The position numbers were made by a program, and so were the translations under genes. Below the pieces are notes generated by a model. It worked only from the letters and a program-made list of their open reading frames with translations. It had not been told where the DNA came from and did not search any database. Positions 34,820 to 43,541 of a stretch of DNA of 64,000 nucleotides are shown here, in pieces (the stretch's first letter is position 1; each line of letters begins with the position of its first letter). The DNA lies in the NCBI RefSeq assembly GCF_000829435.1, contig NZ_JXRP01000018.1, positions 496,001 through 560,000 on the forward strand, written 5' to 3'. Origin of the DNA: Jeotgalibacillus soli. Its GTDB lineage: Bacteria > Bacillota > Bacilli > Bacillales > Jeotgalibacillaceae.

Positions 34820-36928
34820 TTGGATAGCCTACTTATTATTAATCTATTGCTATTTCTATTTGTAACCAGCTATGCTATCTACTTATTTCTTTATTTGGTA
34901 AAAACCCGTTATGAATATATTAAATTAGGCCAAAAAGTTGAATTTGATCATCGTTTAAAAGAAAGATGGCAAGAGGTAAAGGTAAATGTTTTTGGTCAGA
35001 AAAAGCTTCTAAAAGATAAAAAGAGCGGAATTATTCACGTCCTTTTTTTCTATGGCTTTATTCTTGTTCAATTAGGTGCCGTCGATTTTATTATAAAGGG
35101 ATTAGTGCCAGGAGCCCATTTACCACTTGGGCCTCTCTATTCTGTCTTTACCTTTTTCCAGGAAATCGTTACACTGCTCATTTTAGTTGCTGTTGTTTGG
35201 GCTTTTCATCGACGTTATGTAGAAAAGCTCGTTCGCTTGAAGAGGAACTTTAAATCGGGACTCGTATTAATTTTCATTGGCGGACTGATGCTTTCCGTGT
35301 TATTTGGAAATGGGATGGCGATGATTTGGCATCAGCATGAACTTTCTATGGCAGAACCTGTTGCTTCTGGGTTTGCTTTTTTGCTAGGAGGCGTGTCTGA
35401 AGCAGCTGCCGTTTCTTTATTTTATGCTGCGTGGTGGATTCATACTTTGTTCCTTCTTGCATTTCTTGTCTATGTACCACAATCAAAGCATGCTCATTTA
35501 ATTGCAGGTCCGGCAAATGTTTTCTTTACTCGCCTTTCTAATCCAGGAAAGCTGGAAAAAATCGATTTTGAAGATGAAACAAAAGAAGCCTATGGTGCAG
35601 GGAAAATTGAAGATTTTACTCAGCATCAGCTAATTGATTTATATGCCTGTGTAGAGTGTGGACGCTGTACGAATATGTGTCCTGCAACAGGTACTGGAAA
35701 GATGCTTTCACCAATGGATTTAATTTTAAAAATGCGGGACCACTTAACCAATAAAGGAGCAGTTGTTACTTCAAGAGCGCCATGGGTACCTGGTTTTGCT
35801 TTCGGAAATACAGTGGGAAATCAACTGGCGATGGCAGCTGCAGGCAAAGGATCTGCTGATTTTGATTCTTATCATCCTTCATTGATTGGGGACGTTATCA
35901 CAGAAGAAGAAATCTGGGCTTGCACCACCTGCCGTAATTGTGAAGATCAATGTCCGGTCATGAATGAGCATGTTGATAAAATCATTGATTTGCGTCGCTA
36001 TTTAGTCTTAACAGAAGGAAGGATGGATCCAGATGCTCAACGTGCGATGACAAATATTGAGCGACAGGGGAATCCGTGGGGATTAAACCGAAAAGAACGT
36101 GAGAGCTGGAGAGAAGCACGTGAGGACGTATATATTCCAACTGTCAAAGAAATGAAAAAAGAAGACAAAGAGTTTGAATATTTATTTTGGGTAGGCTCCA
36201 TGGGATCTTACGATAATCGCAGTCAAAAAATTGCGCTTTCTTTTGCTAAGCTGATGAATGAGGCCGGAGTAAAATATGCCATCTTAGGAAATAATGAGAA
36301 AAACTCTGGGGATACTCCACGACGTCTTGGAAATGAGTTTTTATTCCAGGAGCTTGCAACGAAAAATATTGAAGAATTTGAGAAAAATGGCGTCAAAAAG
36401 ATTGTTACCATTGATCCTCACGCCTATAATATTTTTAAAAATGAATACCCTGATTTCGGTTTAAACGTCGAAGTATACCATCATACTGAACTCTTGTTCA
36501 AACTAGTGTCAGAAGGGAAAATCAAGCCTGTTTACGAAGTAAATGAAAAGATTACCTTCCATGATTCTTGTTATCTAGGACGTTATAATGAGGTATATGA
36601 GCCACCAAGAGAGATCTTGAAAGCAATTCCAGGCGTTCAACTCGTAGAAATGCAGCGAAACCGAGAAACTGGGATGTGCTGTGGTGCTGGCGGTGGGTTA
36701 ATGTGGATGGAAGAAGACACAGGCCACCGTGTAAATGAAGCGCGAACGGAACAGGCATTGGCAGTAAATCCATCCATCATTAGCTCTGGATGCCCATATT
36801 GTTTAACAATGCTAAGCGATGGTACAAAAGCAAAGCAAGTTGAAGATTCGATCGAAACAATGGATGTAACAGAAATCCTGGAGCGATCCGTTTTTCCTCA
36901 AAAGTCTGAAGTACTTGTTGGCGTGTGA
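34820..36928 (+). CDS. Membrane ETF:menaquinone oxidoreductase-like Fe-S protein (FadF type)
   Basis: The 702-residue protein has about six N-terminal membrane helices of the NarI-like heme b type, with histidines such as in HQHELSMAEP. A di-cluster ferredoxin domain follows (CVECGRCTNMCP, about residue 280; CTTCRNCEDQCP, about residue 370). Two CCG (HdrB-type) motifs are near the C-terminus (HDSCYLGRYN ... CCGAGGG; SGCPYC). This matches B. subtilis FadF (YwjF), thought to pass electrons from ETF to menaquinone. Encoded right behind etfBA, it supplies the respiratory outlet for the island's acyl-CoA oxidation. TTG 34820 follows AGGAG. Confidence 0.9.
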   Translation: MDSLLIINLLLFLFVTSYAIYLFLYLVKTRYEYIKLGQKVEFDHRLKERWQEVKVNVFGQKKLLKDKKSGIIHVLFFYGFILVQLGAVDFIIKGLVPGAHLPLGPLYSVFTFFQEIVTLLILVAVVWAFHRRYVEKLVRLKRNFKSGLVLIFIGGLMLSVLFGNGMAMIWHQHELSMAEPVASGFAFLLGGVSEAAAVSLFYAAWWIHTLFLLAFLVYVPQSKHAHLIAGPANVFFTRLSNPGKLEKIDFEDETKEAYGAGKIEDFTQHQLIDLYACVECGRCTNMCPATGTGKMLSPMDLILKMRDHLTNKGAVVTSRAPWVPGFAFGNTVGNQLAMAAAGKGSADFDSYHPSLIGDVITEEEIWACTTCRNCEDQCPVMNEHVDKIIDLRRYLVLTEGRMDPDAQRAMTNIERQGNPWGLNRKERESWREAREDVYIPTVKEMKKEDKEFEYLFWVGSMGSYDNRSQKIALSFAKLMNEAGVKYAILGNNEKNSGDTPRRLGNEFLFQELATKNIEEFEKNGVKKIVTIDPHAYNIFKNEYPDFGLNVEVYHHTELLFKLVSEGKIKPVYEVNEKITFHDSCYLGRYNEVYEPPREILKAIPGVQLVEMQRNRETGMCCGAGGGLMWMEEDTGHRVNEARTEQALAVNPSIISSGCPYCLTMLSDGTKAKQVEDSIETMDVTEILERSVFPQKSEVLVGV

Positions 36929-37171
36929 AAAAAATAAACCTGTCTCAAGTATTTATAAAATAAAACCCCCCTGACTCAATCAGGGATTACAAATGTACTA
37001 TAAGAAGAATGCTGTCTTATAATGGATGGCTTCTTTTATTTTTTATGAACAATTTAATTCTCTCTGTAAACGGTAATAGGAGCAAGTATTTAATAAAGAG
37101 TTGTACAGAAGATTTTTTTATTTTCTGAATAATGCAGGTTAATTGTGGCAGGAAGTCAAAATTATAGATAG
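36929..37171 (+). other. Gap after the etf operon
   Basis: No gene. A hairpin CCCTGA/TCAGGG (about 36968-36984) lacks a T-run and is at best a weak terminator. Confidence 0.4.
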
Positions 37172-37183
37172 ATTATCGATAAA
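37172..37183 (+). promoter_or_regulatory. Island palindrome upstream of the phosphatase pseudogene
   Basis: ATTATCGATAAA, containing the full core TTATCGATAA (37173-37182), lies 28 bases before the start codon of the decayed histidine phosphatase gene. It indicates that this gene was once part of the same regulon. Confidence 0.65.
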
Positions 37184-37210
37184 AATCAGATGTACAAGGG
37201 TGGTGAATAA

Positions 37211-37445
37211 ATGATAACAATATGCTTGGTGAGACACGGGGAAACTGAATGGAATGCATTAGGAAGGCTTCAGGGAAGAGCTGATCTTCCTTTAAATATA
37301 ACAGGTGTTCAACAAGCAGGAATGCTCCAGATTCTTAGAAGAGTTTCAGAGGGATTTCGTCATAACAAGCCCATTGAAACGGGCAAAACAAACACCTGAA
37401 ATCATTAATAAAAAGATACTTCTCCCTTTTGTTGAGATGGATTAG
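37211..37445 (+). pseudogene. Frameshifted histidine phosphatase (phosphoglycerate mutase-like) gene
   Basis: The start is intact: ITICLVRHGETEWNALGRLQGRADLPLN, with the RHG phosphohistidine motif. After about residue 46 the frame shifts; the continuation DFVITSPLKRAKQTPEIINKKILLPFVEMD, normal for this family, is in another frame and stops at 37443-37445. The C-terminal half, with the second catalytic histidine, is missing or scrambled; scraps such as FPHGGETEKILVEK near 37730-37768 may be relics. The gene is non-functional. An island palindrome lies upstream. Confidence 0.8.
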
Positions 37446-37842
37446 AAGCAATATTTACTTTCAGCAGGATGAATGGAAAATAAGAATTTTCAACCAATTT
37501 TCCCATTTCTCCCACTAAAGTGAGATGGGAAAAATATAAATCTCCAAACGTTATTCTTATATATGTTTATAATAAATGAAAGAGCGGCGAAAAAACAATG
37601 GATGTTTTTGATGGATTGCAAAACGAGTTAGTGAACGAAAAAGAAAGGACTTTTGACGCGTTTACGCTATTATCAGAATCATAGAGGCTAATGACGAATT
37701 AATTTCAACTTTCGTGCAAAGTACTTTCCTCATGGTGGAGAAACAGAAAAAATATTAGTTGAAAAATAGATATGGACAATTTAAACCTCACCTTTGTATT
37801 GTTAAGACTGCCTAGGGTATATCAATCTGGTGAAACATAATT
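37446..37842 (+). other. Decayed stretch
   Basis: No intact gene. Short open pieces (VFDGLQNELVNEKERTFDAF near 37600-37660, and FPHGGETEKILVEK near 37727-37768) look like broken coding sequence, possibly the rest of the phosphatase gene or a second lost gene. Confidence 0.35.
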
Positions 37843-37870
37843 AAAAAACCAGTATCTCTACTGGTTTTTT
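37843..37870 (-). terminator. Terminator at the end of the glycerate kinase transcript
   Basis: AAAAAACCAGTA (37843-37854) pairs with TACTGGTTTTTT (37859-37870), loop TCTC. On the minus strand it overlaps the last codons of the kinase gene and ends in a T-run. Confidence 0.88.
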
Positions 37871-38982
37871 AATAATTTCACGATATTTCGTGTTGATTCA
37901 TATAAGTTTTCCTCCGCGTCAGCGAGTGCATCAGCTAACGAGATAGGTCTAGGTATGGTTGAATGACAGCTTGCAAAGAGAGCATCTAATTCTTTATAGC
38001 CGTTACCTAAGCTTCCTGAAATCAAAATCGTTTTCACACTATTGCCTTTAGCCAGCTTAGCAACATAAGAGGGGACTTTACCGAATAGTGTTTGATGGTC
38101 ACTTTGCCCTTCACCTGTCAAAACCCAATCAGCCTCTGCCAGTTTTTGCTCTAATCCGGTTGCATCGGATACAATCTTTGCCCCTGATTCCATGATTGCT
38201 CCGATCGTCAATAATGCAAACCCAAGTCCACCTGCAGCACCAGCTCCGGGAATTTCTTGATATTTCTTACCTAACACCATTTCTATTTGGTCTGCATAAC
38301 GTCTTAATAAATCATCTAACTCAATTACTTGATCTTTTGTTGCTCCTTTTTGTGGTCCAAACACATGAGATGCCCCATTTGGACCGCAGAGCGGGTTTTC
38401 AACATCACAAGCAACGAATATTTCACATGAACGTAGACGAGAGTCGATAGTATCAAAGCTGATGGTCTCAATATTCTGTAATCCTGATGCAGCAGGAGAG
38501 ACGGGGAACCCATTTTTATCGGCAAAAACTGCTCCAAGAGCCTGCAGCATACCTAGTCCGCCATCATTTGTTGCACTTCCACCGATTCCAATAATAAATT
38601 TTCTAAACCCTTGTTCAAGCGCATGAAGGATTGCTTCCCCAACCCCATATGTAGTCGTAAGCATTGGATTTCTATCTTCAAAAGATATCATGGGTAATCC
38701 GGAGATATTAGCCATTTCAATAACAGCTGTTTTTTCATCACTTAATATTCCATAAGCACTTTGAATCTTATCTCCCAAAGGTCCAGCTACATAAATGGTT
38801 TCAAGCCTGCCATTCGTAGCTGTTACCAGTGCTTCCAATGTTCCTTCACCTCCATCAGCCATAGGATTGATGATGACATCGGCTAATGGTATCTCATTCG
38901 AAATAGCTTTTTTCATCGTGTTGGCAACTTCAATTGCAGATAAGCTGCCTTTATAAGAATCTGGCGCAATAACAAATTTCAT
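37858..38982 (-). CDS. Glycerate kinase (GarK/GlxK family)
   Basis: The 374-residue protein opens with FVIAPDSYKGSLSAIEVA and has NPMADGGEGT (about residues 39-48), GIGGSATNDGGLGMLQALGA and GAGAAGGLGF, the signatures of the type-1 glycerate kinase family that phosphorylates D-glycerate with ATP. It follows the TRAP permease genes on the same strand at 98 bases with only a weak hairpin between, so it probably belongs to the dctQ-dctM transcript. With the 2-hydroxyacid dehydrogenase at 51180 it could channel hydroxypyruvate or glyoxylate-derived glycerate into glycolysis. Confidence 0.92.
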   Translation of the reverse strand: MKFVIAPDSYKGSLSAIEVANTMKKAISNEIPLADVIINPMADGGEGTLEALVTATNGRLETIYVAGPLGDKIQSAYGILSDEKTAVIEMANISGLPMISFEDRNPMLTTTYGVGEAILHALEQGFRKFIIGIGGSATNDGGLGMLQALGAVFADKNGFPVSPAASGLQNIETISFDTIDSRLRSCEIFVACDVENPLCGPNGASHVFGPQKGATKDQVIELDDLLRRYADQIEMVLGKKYQEIPGAGAAGGLGFALLTIGAIMESGAKIVSDATGLEQKLAEADWVLTGEGQSDHQTLFGKVPSYVAKLAKGNSVKTILISGSLGNGYKELDALFASCHSTIPRPISLADALADAEENLYESTRNIVKLLKNQ

Positions 38983-39080
38983 GCTTCACACTCTTTTCTT
39001 TAAAATAATACAGCGTAAAAGAATATAAGCTGGCAGTAAGACTTTTACGCTGGTGTATGATTAATTCATTTTTTAATGGA

Positions 39081-40361
39081 TTAATTAAAGATCATAGGTA
39101 AAAAAGTTGAAATTTGTGGGACAAAGATAATAACTAGCAGGGCTAAAACCATCGCGAGTATAAATGGAATAATCGCTATTGATATTCGCTCGATTGATAA
39201 TTTGGATATACCTGATGCAACAAAGAGATTCAATCCCACCGGAGGAGTTAATAATCCAATTTCCGCGGCCAAAACTAAGACAATTCCGAAGTGAATTGGA
39301 TCAATCCCTAATTGCAGAATAACCGGTAAGAAGAGTGGTGTTAAAATAATAATAATCGAAAGCGTTTCCATAAATGTTCCAATGATTAGAACTAATAAAC
39401 CAATCAACAATAGAATAATCCATGGATTTGTTGATATTCCCATAATAAAATTACCGATCGTAGATGGGATTTGGTAGATTGAAATAAGCTTTGAAAAAGC
39501 AGCTGCTGTACTAAGGATGATTAATATGGCTCCCGTCATGATGGATGAAGAGATAAATGCCGTTTTTATCTTCTCTAGATTAAGCTCTTTATGTATAAAC
39601 AAACCAACTATGAATGCGTACAGAACAGCTATTACAGCTGATTCAGTTGGTGTGAATATACCACTATAAACTCCGCCTAGAATAATAACTGGTGTTAGAA
39701 GGGCCCATTTCGCATCCCATAAAGTCGTTCTGACTTCTTTCCAGTCAATTTTACCGCCAGTACCTTTATACCCTTTTCGTCTAGAGATAATGACCACAGC
39801 AGTGATTAAGAAAATAACAGCAACAAGACCAGGTCCAATACCTGCTAAGAACATATCACTGATAGATACGTTTGCCAAAATTGCAAAGATTATTAATGGG
39901 ATAGATGGGGGAATTAAGATTCCTAATCCACCGCCCGATGCCGATACGGCTGCTGAAAATCCAGGATCATAGCCTTTTTTAATCATTGCTGGAATCATAA
40001 TAGACCCAATTGCTGCAACTGTGGCTGGAGAAGATCCAGAGATGGCGGCAAAGAATAAACAAGATAACATGGCAACAAGTGCAAGTCCTCCTGTAAACGT
40101 TTTCATTAATGAATTAGCAAAAGCGATTAATCTGGTTGATAGCCCTCCTGTTTCCATTAAAGCACCAGCTAAAATAAAAAACGGAATAGCTATAAGTGGA
40201 AATGAATCTAGTGCAGTAAAGGCACTTTGTGTAAGAAAAGCAATGGGAATATCAGCTATGAGTAATGAAACTAATACAGCAATCCCGATCGCGATGGCAA
40301 TGGGTATACCAATTACTAAGCAAATGAGTAAAACTGAACCTAATGCAATACTTGCAGTCAT
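39081..40361 (-). CDS. dctM: TRAP transporter large permease (DctM family)
   Basis: The 426-residue protein has about twelve membrane helices and the DctM signatures SGSSPATVAAIGSIMIPAM (about residues 110-128), GGGLGILIPPSIPLI and LTPPVGLNLFVASG. It forms the ion-coupled channel of a TRAP transporter with DctQ, driven by a sodium gradient and fed by the lipoprotein DctP. It is 14 bases downstream of dctQ on the minus strand with AGGAGGG before the ATG. The substrate is likely a small carboxylate. Confidence 0.94.
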   Translation of the reverse strand: MTASIALGSVLLICLVIGIPIAIAIGIAVLVSLLIADIPIAFLTQSAFTALDSFPLIAIPFFILAGALMETGGLSTRLIAFANSLMKTFTGGLALVAMLSCLFFAAISGSSPATVAAIGSIMIPAMIKKGYDPGFSAAVSASGGGLGILIPPSIPLIIFAILANVSISDMFLAGIGPGLVAVIFLITAVVIISRRKGYKGTGGKIDWKEVRTTLWDAKWALLTPVIILGGVYSGIFTPTESAVIAVLYAFIVGLFIHKELNLEKIKTAFISSSIMTGAILIILSTAAAFSKLISIYQIPSTIGNFIMGISTNPWIILLLIGLLVLIIGTFMETLSIIIILTPLFLPVILQLGIDPIHFGIVLVLAAEIGLLTPPVGLNLFVASGISKLSIERISIAIIPFILAMVLALLVIIFVPQISTFLPMIFN

Positions 40362-40375
40362 CTATAGAGCCCTCC

Positions 40376-40921
40376 TTAAAAAACATTTTTTATTTTATCT
40401 TGTACATCAAGCTCATTATCCACTACACTACCTTGGATATGGTCAGGCTGAGATGCTGTATTTCGTCTTCTAATCATGTTTTGAATAATTCTAAGTGACA
40501 TAATGGTAAAGCCAATAGGAACAATTATATAAACAAGTCCCATATTAATACGTGTTACTGCAGATACTTGAATTGAGCCTAATAAGGTTTGAACCATTTG
40601 TGTTCCATAAAAAATCATAAAGACATTAAATGTTAGCCAGATAACGTCGGAGAAATAGTAGATCCAATTGCCAGTCTTCTTTGCAATGGTTTTTTCTCCA
40701 ATCTCCATTTTTAAATGACGATTATGTTTAGCTGCTAAAGCGATTGCAACGTAAACGAGCCATATAAATACAAATCTAGATAGCTCCTCGGACCATTCTA
40801 ATGGAAAATTAAAAATAAACCTTGCAAAAATTTGAGCACTAACTAACAACGTCATAATGGAAAATAATGCGATGCAAATATACTCTTCAAAATTCTGATC
40901 AATCTTTTTTACAACATTCAT
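40376..40921 (-). CDS. dctQ: TRAP transporter small permease (DctQ family)
   Basis: The 181-residue protein has four membrane helices and the DctQ pattern: WSEELSRFVFIWLVYVAIALAAK (described from about residue 38) with charged residues near the first helices. It scaffolds DctM. The region upstream of its ATG carries the island palindrome (40987-40998) within the -35/-10 spacer, so the dctQ-dctM-glycerate kinase transcript should follow the same control as the divergent dctP operon. The C-terminus is an Arg/Asp-rich tail in the cytoplasm. Confidence 0.92.
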   Translation of the reverse strand: MNVVKKIDQNFEEYICIALFSIMTLLVSAQIFARFIFNFPLEWSEELSRFVFIWLVYVAIALAAKHNRHLKMEIGEKTIAKKTGNWIYYFSDVIWLTFNVFMIFYGTQMVQTLLGSIQVSAVTRINMGLVYIIVPIGFTIMSLRIIQNMIRRRNTASQPDHIQGSVVDNELDVQDKIKNVF

Positions 40922-40979
40922 AATGTAAGTAAACCCTCCCCGTTCATAAAGATTCGTAAAATGTCAAACCTTATAGCTC

Positions 40980-41003
40980 ATTATATTTTATCGATAATCG
41001 AAA
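40980..41003 (-). promoter_or_regulatory. dctQM promoter with island palindrome
   Basis: On the minus strand TATAAT (40985-40980) is the -10, and the palindrome TTTATCGATAAT (40987-40998) lies in the spacer just upstream, with a weak -35 (TTTACT-like). A protein bound here would block RNA polymerase. Confidence 0.7.
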
Positions 41004-41056
41004 AGTAAAGGCTGCATTGAAAGAAAATAAAATAAATATTTAATTTTAAAATTATT

Positions 41057-41108
41057 TTGACAACTAAAAAGAAAATTGGTATCGTTTACATTATAGATTA
41101 TCGATAAT
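41057..41108 (+). promoter_or_regulatory. dctP operon promoter with island palindrome
   Basis: TTGACA (41057-41062) and TATCGT (41080-41085) are spaced by 17 bases. The perfect palindrome ATTATCGATAAT (41097-41108) starts 11 bases after the -10. The geometry matches that of the etf promoter. Confidence 0.75.
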
Positions 41109-41208
41109 ACTTAAAGGTTGTTTTAAGGGGTAATTAAACAACTGATACAAGGAACGATTGAAATCTATAAAGCAACGAACATGAGTATTTACAGGGGGGT
41201 AGAAATGA

Positions 41209-42261
41209 ATGATGAAGAAAAATGGTTTCATTCTGCTGGCGTTTATTCTATTATCGGGGATTTTGGCAGCTTGTTCAGATGGAAATAGCTCAAACACCGA
41301 AGCTTCCGGAGATTCTGGAGGTTCTGGCAGCTCAGCGGAAAAAGTAATAAAACTTGGATCCGTAAATAACGAACAGCACACATTGTTTAAGGGATATGAA
41401 AAATTCAAAGAAATAGTAGAAGAAAAAACGGATGGTAATATAACAGTAGAAATTTATCCGAATGGACAATTAGGAGACGATCGTGCCATGATCGAGGGAC
41501 TGCAGTTCGGGACATTAGAAGCTGTAGGAGTATCCACTTCAATGCTAGCAAACTGGGCACCGCCAATGCTGGCTTATGATCTGCCTTTCGCATTTCCTGA
41601 TGCGGATACAGCCTATCAAGTGTTAGATGGACCTTATGGTGAGAAAGTCGGTAAGCTGCTAGAAGATGAGGGACTAGTTTTCCTCGCTTATTTTGAAAAT
41701 GGTTTTAGACAATTGACAAATAATACAAGAGAAGTATCTTCTGTGGAAGATATTGAAGGCTTAAAAATTCGAGTGATGCAAACACCTGTACACATTGAGA
41801 CATGGAGTACATTAGGTGCAAGTCCAACACCAATGGCATATACCGAGCTATTTACAGCCATGCAGCAAGGCGTGATCGATGGACAAGAAAATCCATATGG
41901 AAATACAGCAATGGATCGATTTTACGAGGTTCAGGAGTACATGACGGTTACAAATCATGTATATAACCCTATGGGTCTTGTTATTTCTAAAACATTCTTT
42001 GATGGATTAACAGAAGAAGAACAGCAAATTGTATTGGATGCTGCAGATGAAGCAGGTGAACATCAGCGTCAATTGAATCAAGAAGAAGATCAAAACTATA
42101 AACAAATGATTATTGATGGCGGTACAAAGATTACAGAACTAACACCTGAAGCGCAAGCAGAATTTGTAGAAACAGTTCAAGGTGTATATGATGAATTCGC
42201 TGATGAAATCGGTCAGGAATACTTGGATGAGTTTTTAGCAGAGGTTGAAAACGCACAATAA
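41209..42261 (+). CDS. dctP: TRAP transporter substrate-binding lipoprotein (DctP family)
   Basis: The 350-residue protein has a lipoprotein signal (lipobox LAAC near residue 22), a Ser/Gly linker and a DctP-type binding domain. The conserved GLKIRVMQTPVHIETW segment (about residues 185-200) includes the arginine that usually binds the substrate carboxylate, and MAYTELFTAMQQGVIDGQENP (described from about residue 207) is the TRAP signature. It catches the substrate outside the membrane and hands it to DctQM, encoded divergently. It heads the plus-strand catabolic gene series under the island palindrome. Confidence 0.94.
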   Translation: MMKKNGFILLAFILLSGILAACSDGNSSNTEASGDSGGSGSSAEKVIKLGSVNNEQHTLFKGYEKFKEIVEEKTDGNITVEIYPNGQLGDDRAMIEGLQFGTLEAVGVSTSMLANWAPPMLAYDLPFAFPDADTAYQVLDGPYGEKVGKLLEDEGLVFLAYFENGFRQLTNNTREVSSVEDIEGLKIRVMQTPVHIETWSTLGASPTPMAYTELFTAMQQGVIDGQENPYGNTAMDRFYEVQEYMTVTNHVYNPMGLVISKTFFDGLTEEEQQIVLDAADEAGEHQRQLNQEEDQNYKQMIIDGGTKITELTPEAQAEFVETVQGVYDEFADEIGQEYLDEFLAEVENAQ

Positions 42262-42360
42262 TTTTAGTTGAAATATGAAAGCGGTTACTAAGGTGCCGCT
42301 TTCTATATAAATGAAATTGCTTTCAATAAAATCGATTTCGTAATCACAGGAGGAATAGTA

Positions 42361-43530
42361 ATGAATCTTATTAAAGACTCTTTTGAATTTGGTCTACATA
42401 CGCAAATCCACTTCGGTGTGAACCGCATTCAGGAATTGCCTGAAATTATTAAAAAATATAACTATAAAAATGTACTAATTTGTACAGACAAAGGAATTGC
42501 TAGCTCTGGGGCGCTTGATCGTTTAGAATCGATCCTTAAAGATGGAGAAATTAAATACGAAGTTTTTACTGAGGTTGAACCGGATCCAACCATTCGCATC
42601 GTGAAAAAGGTTGAACAGTTTTTTATTGAAAGGAATTGTGACGCGATCATTGGGTTTGGAGGAGGAAGCTCCATTGATACGGCAAAAGGTGTTTCAATTG
42701 CTGTAGCGAACCCTGGTGACTTAAGCAAATTTGAAGGTAAAAACCAAATTCCAAACAAAGGTCCTAATGTAATTGCGATTCCAACAACTGCAGGTACTGG
42801 TTCAGAGGTAACACATGCAACGGTCTTAAAGGATGAAGATCGTAAATACAAAATGGGGATTTTAAGCGAGCATTTGCATCCTAAAGCAGCGATACTGGAC
42901 CCTGCATTGCTTACCACTCTCCCTAAAGGTCTTGCAACAATGACCGGGATGGATGCGTTAAGTCATGCAATTGAATCATATACTTCTAATCAAGCACAGC
43001 CAATCACAGAGGCATTAGGGCTTTATGCAATTGAACTGATCGGGAAGAACTTAAGACCGTTTGCTGCGGATCGCACAAATATTGAAGCGGCTTCAAATAT
43101 GATGCTAGCAAGCACAATTGCTGGTGCAGCATTTATTTGGGGAAGGGTAGCAGCAGTGCATGCGTTATCTCATCCACTTGGCGGACGCTATAAAATTCCA
43201 CATGGATTAGCAAACTCCTTACTTCTGCCAATTGTCATGAAATATAATGTAAGCTCTAATTTCCAAAAGTTTAAAAATATCGCAGTACAGCTAGGAGAAA
43301 ACGTTGAAGGTCTATCACTTCGCGAAGCTGCAGCTAAATCTGTAACGGCGGTTGAAGAGTTGATCGCAGACTTAGAAATTCCTACAACACTGAAGGAAAT
43401 CAACATTGAATTATCCGATGAAGAAGTTCAGGTAGTGGCTGAAGAAGCATTCGCAAGCGGAATCGCGAATGCAAATCCAAGACAGGTTTCAGTTAAAGAT
43501 TTGGTTTCTATTATTAACACTATTAAATAA
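42361..43530 (+). CDS. Iron-containing (group III) alcohol dehydrogenase
   Basis: The 389-residue protein has the NAD-binding GFGGGSSIDTAKG loop (about residues 98-110) and the metal site residues in TGMDALSHAIESY (about 197-209) and HALSHPLGGRYKIPHGLAN (about 262-280). Family members oxidise small alcohols such as 4-hydroxybutyrate, lactaldehyde/propanediol or 1,3-propanediol. With the aldehyde dehydrogenase gene 12 bases downstream, the pair could oxidise a hydroxyl end to a carboxylate, for example 4-hydroxybutyrate to succinate; the true substrate is unknown. GGAGGAA precedes the ATG. Confidence 0.9.
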   Translation: MNLIKDSFEFGLHTQIHFGVNRIQELPEIIKKYNYKNVLICTDKGIASSGALDRLESILKDGEIKYEVFTEVEPDPTIRIVKKVEQFFIERNCDAIIGFGGGSSIDTAKGVSIAVANPGDLSKFEGKNQIPNKGPNVIAIPTTAGTGSEVTHATVLKDEDRKYKMGILSEHLHPKAAILDPALLTTLPKGLATMTGMDALSHAIESYTSNQAQPITEALGLYAIELIGKNLRPFAADRTNIEAASNMMLASTIAGAAFIWGRVAAVHALSHPLGGRYKIPHGLANSLLLPIVMKYNVSSNFQKFKNIAVQLGENVEGLSLREAAAKSVTAVEELIADLEIPTTLKEINIELSDEEVQVVAEEAFASGIANANPRQVSVKDLVSIINTIK

Positions 43531-43541
43531 GAGGTGAGAGA

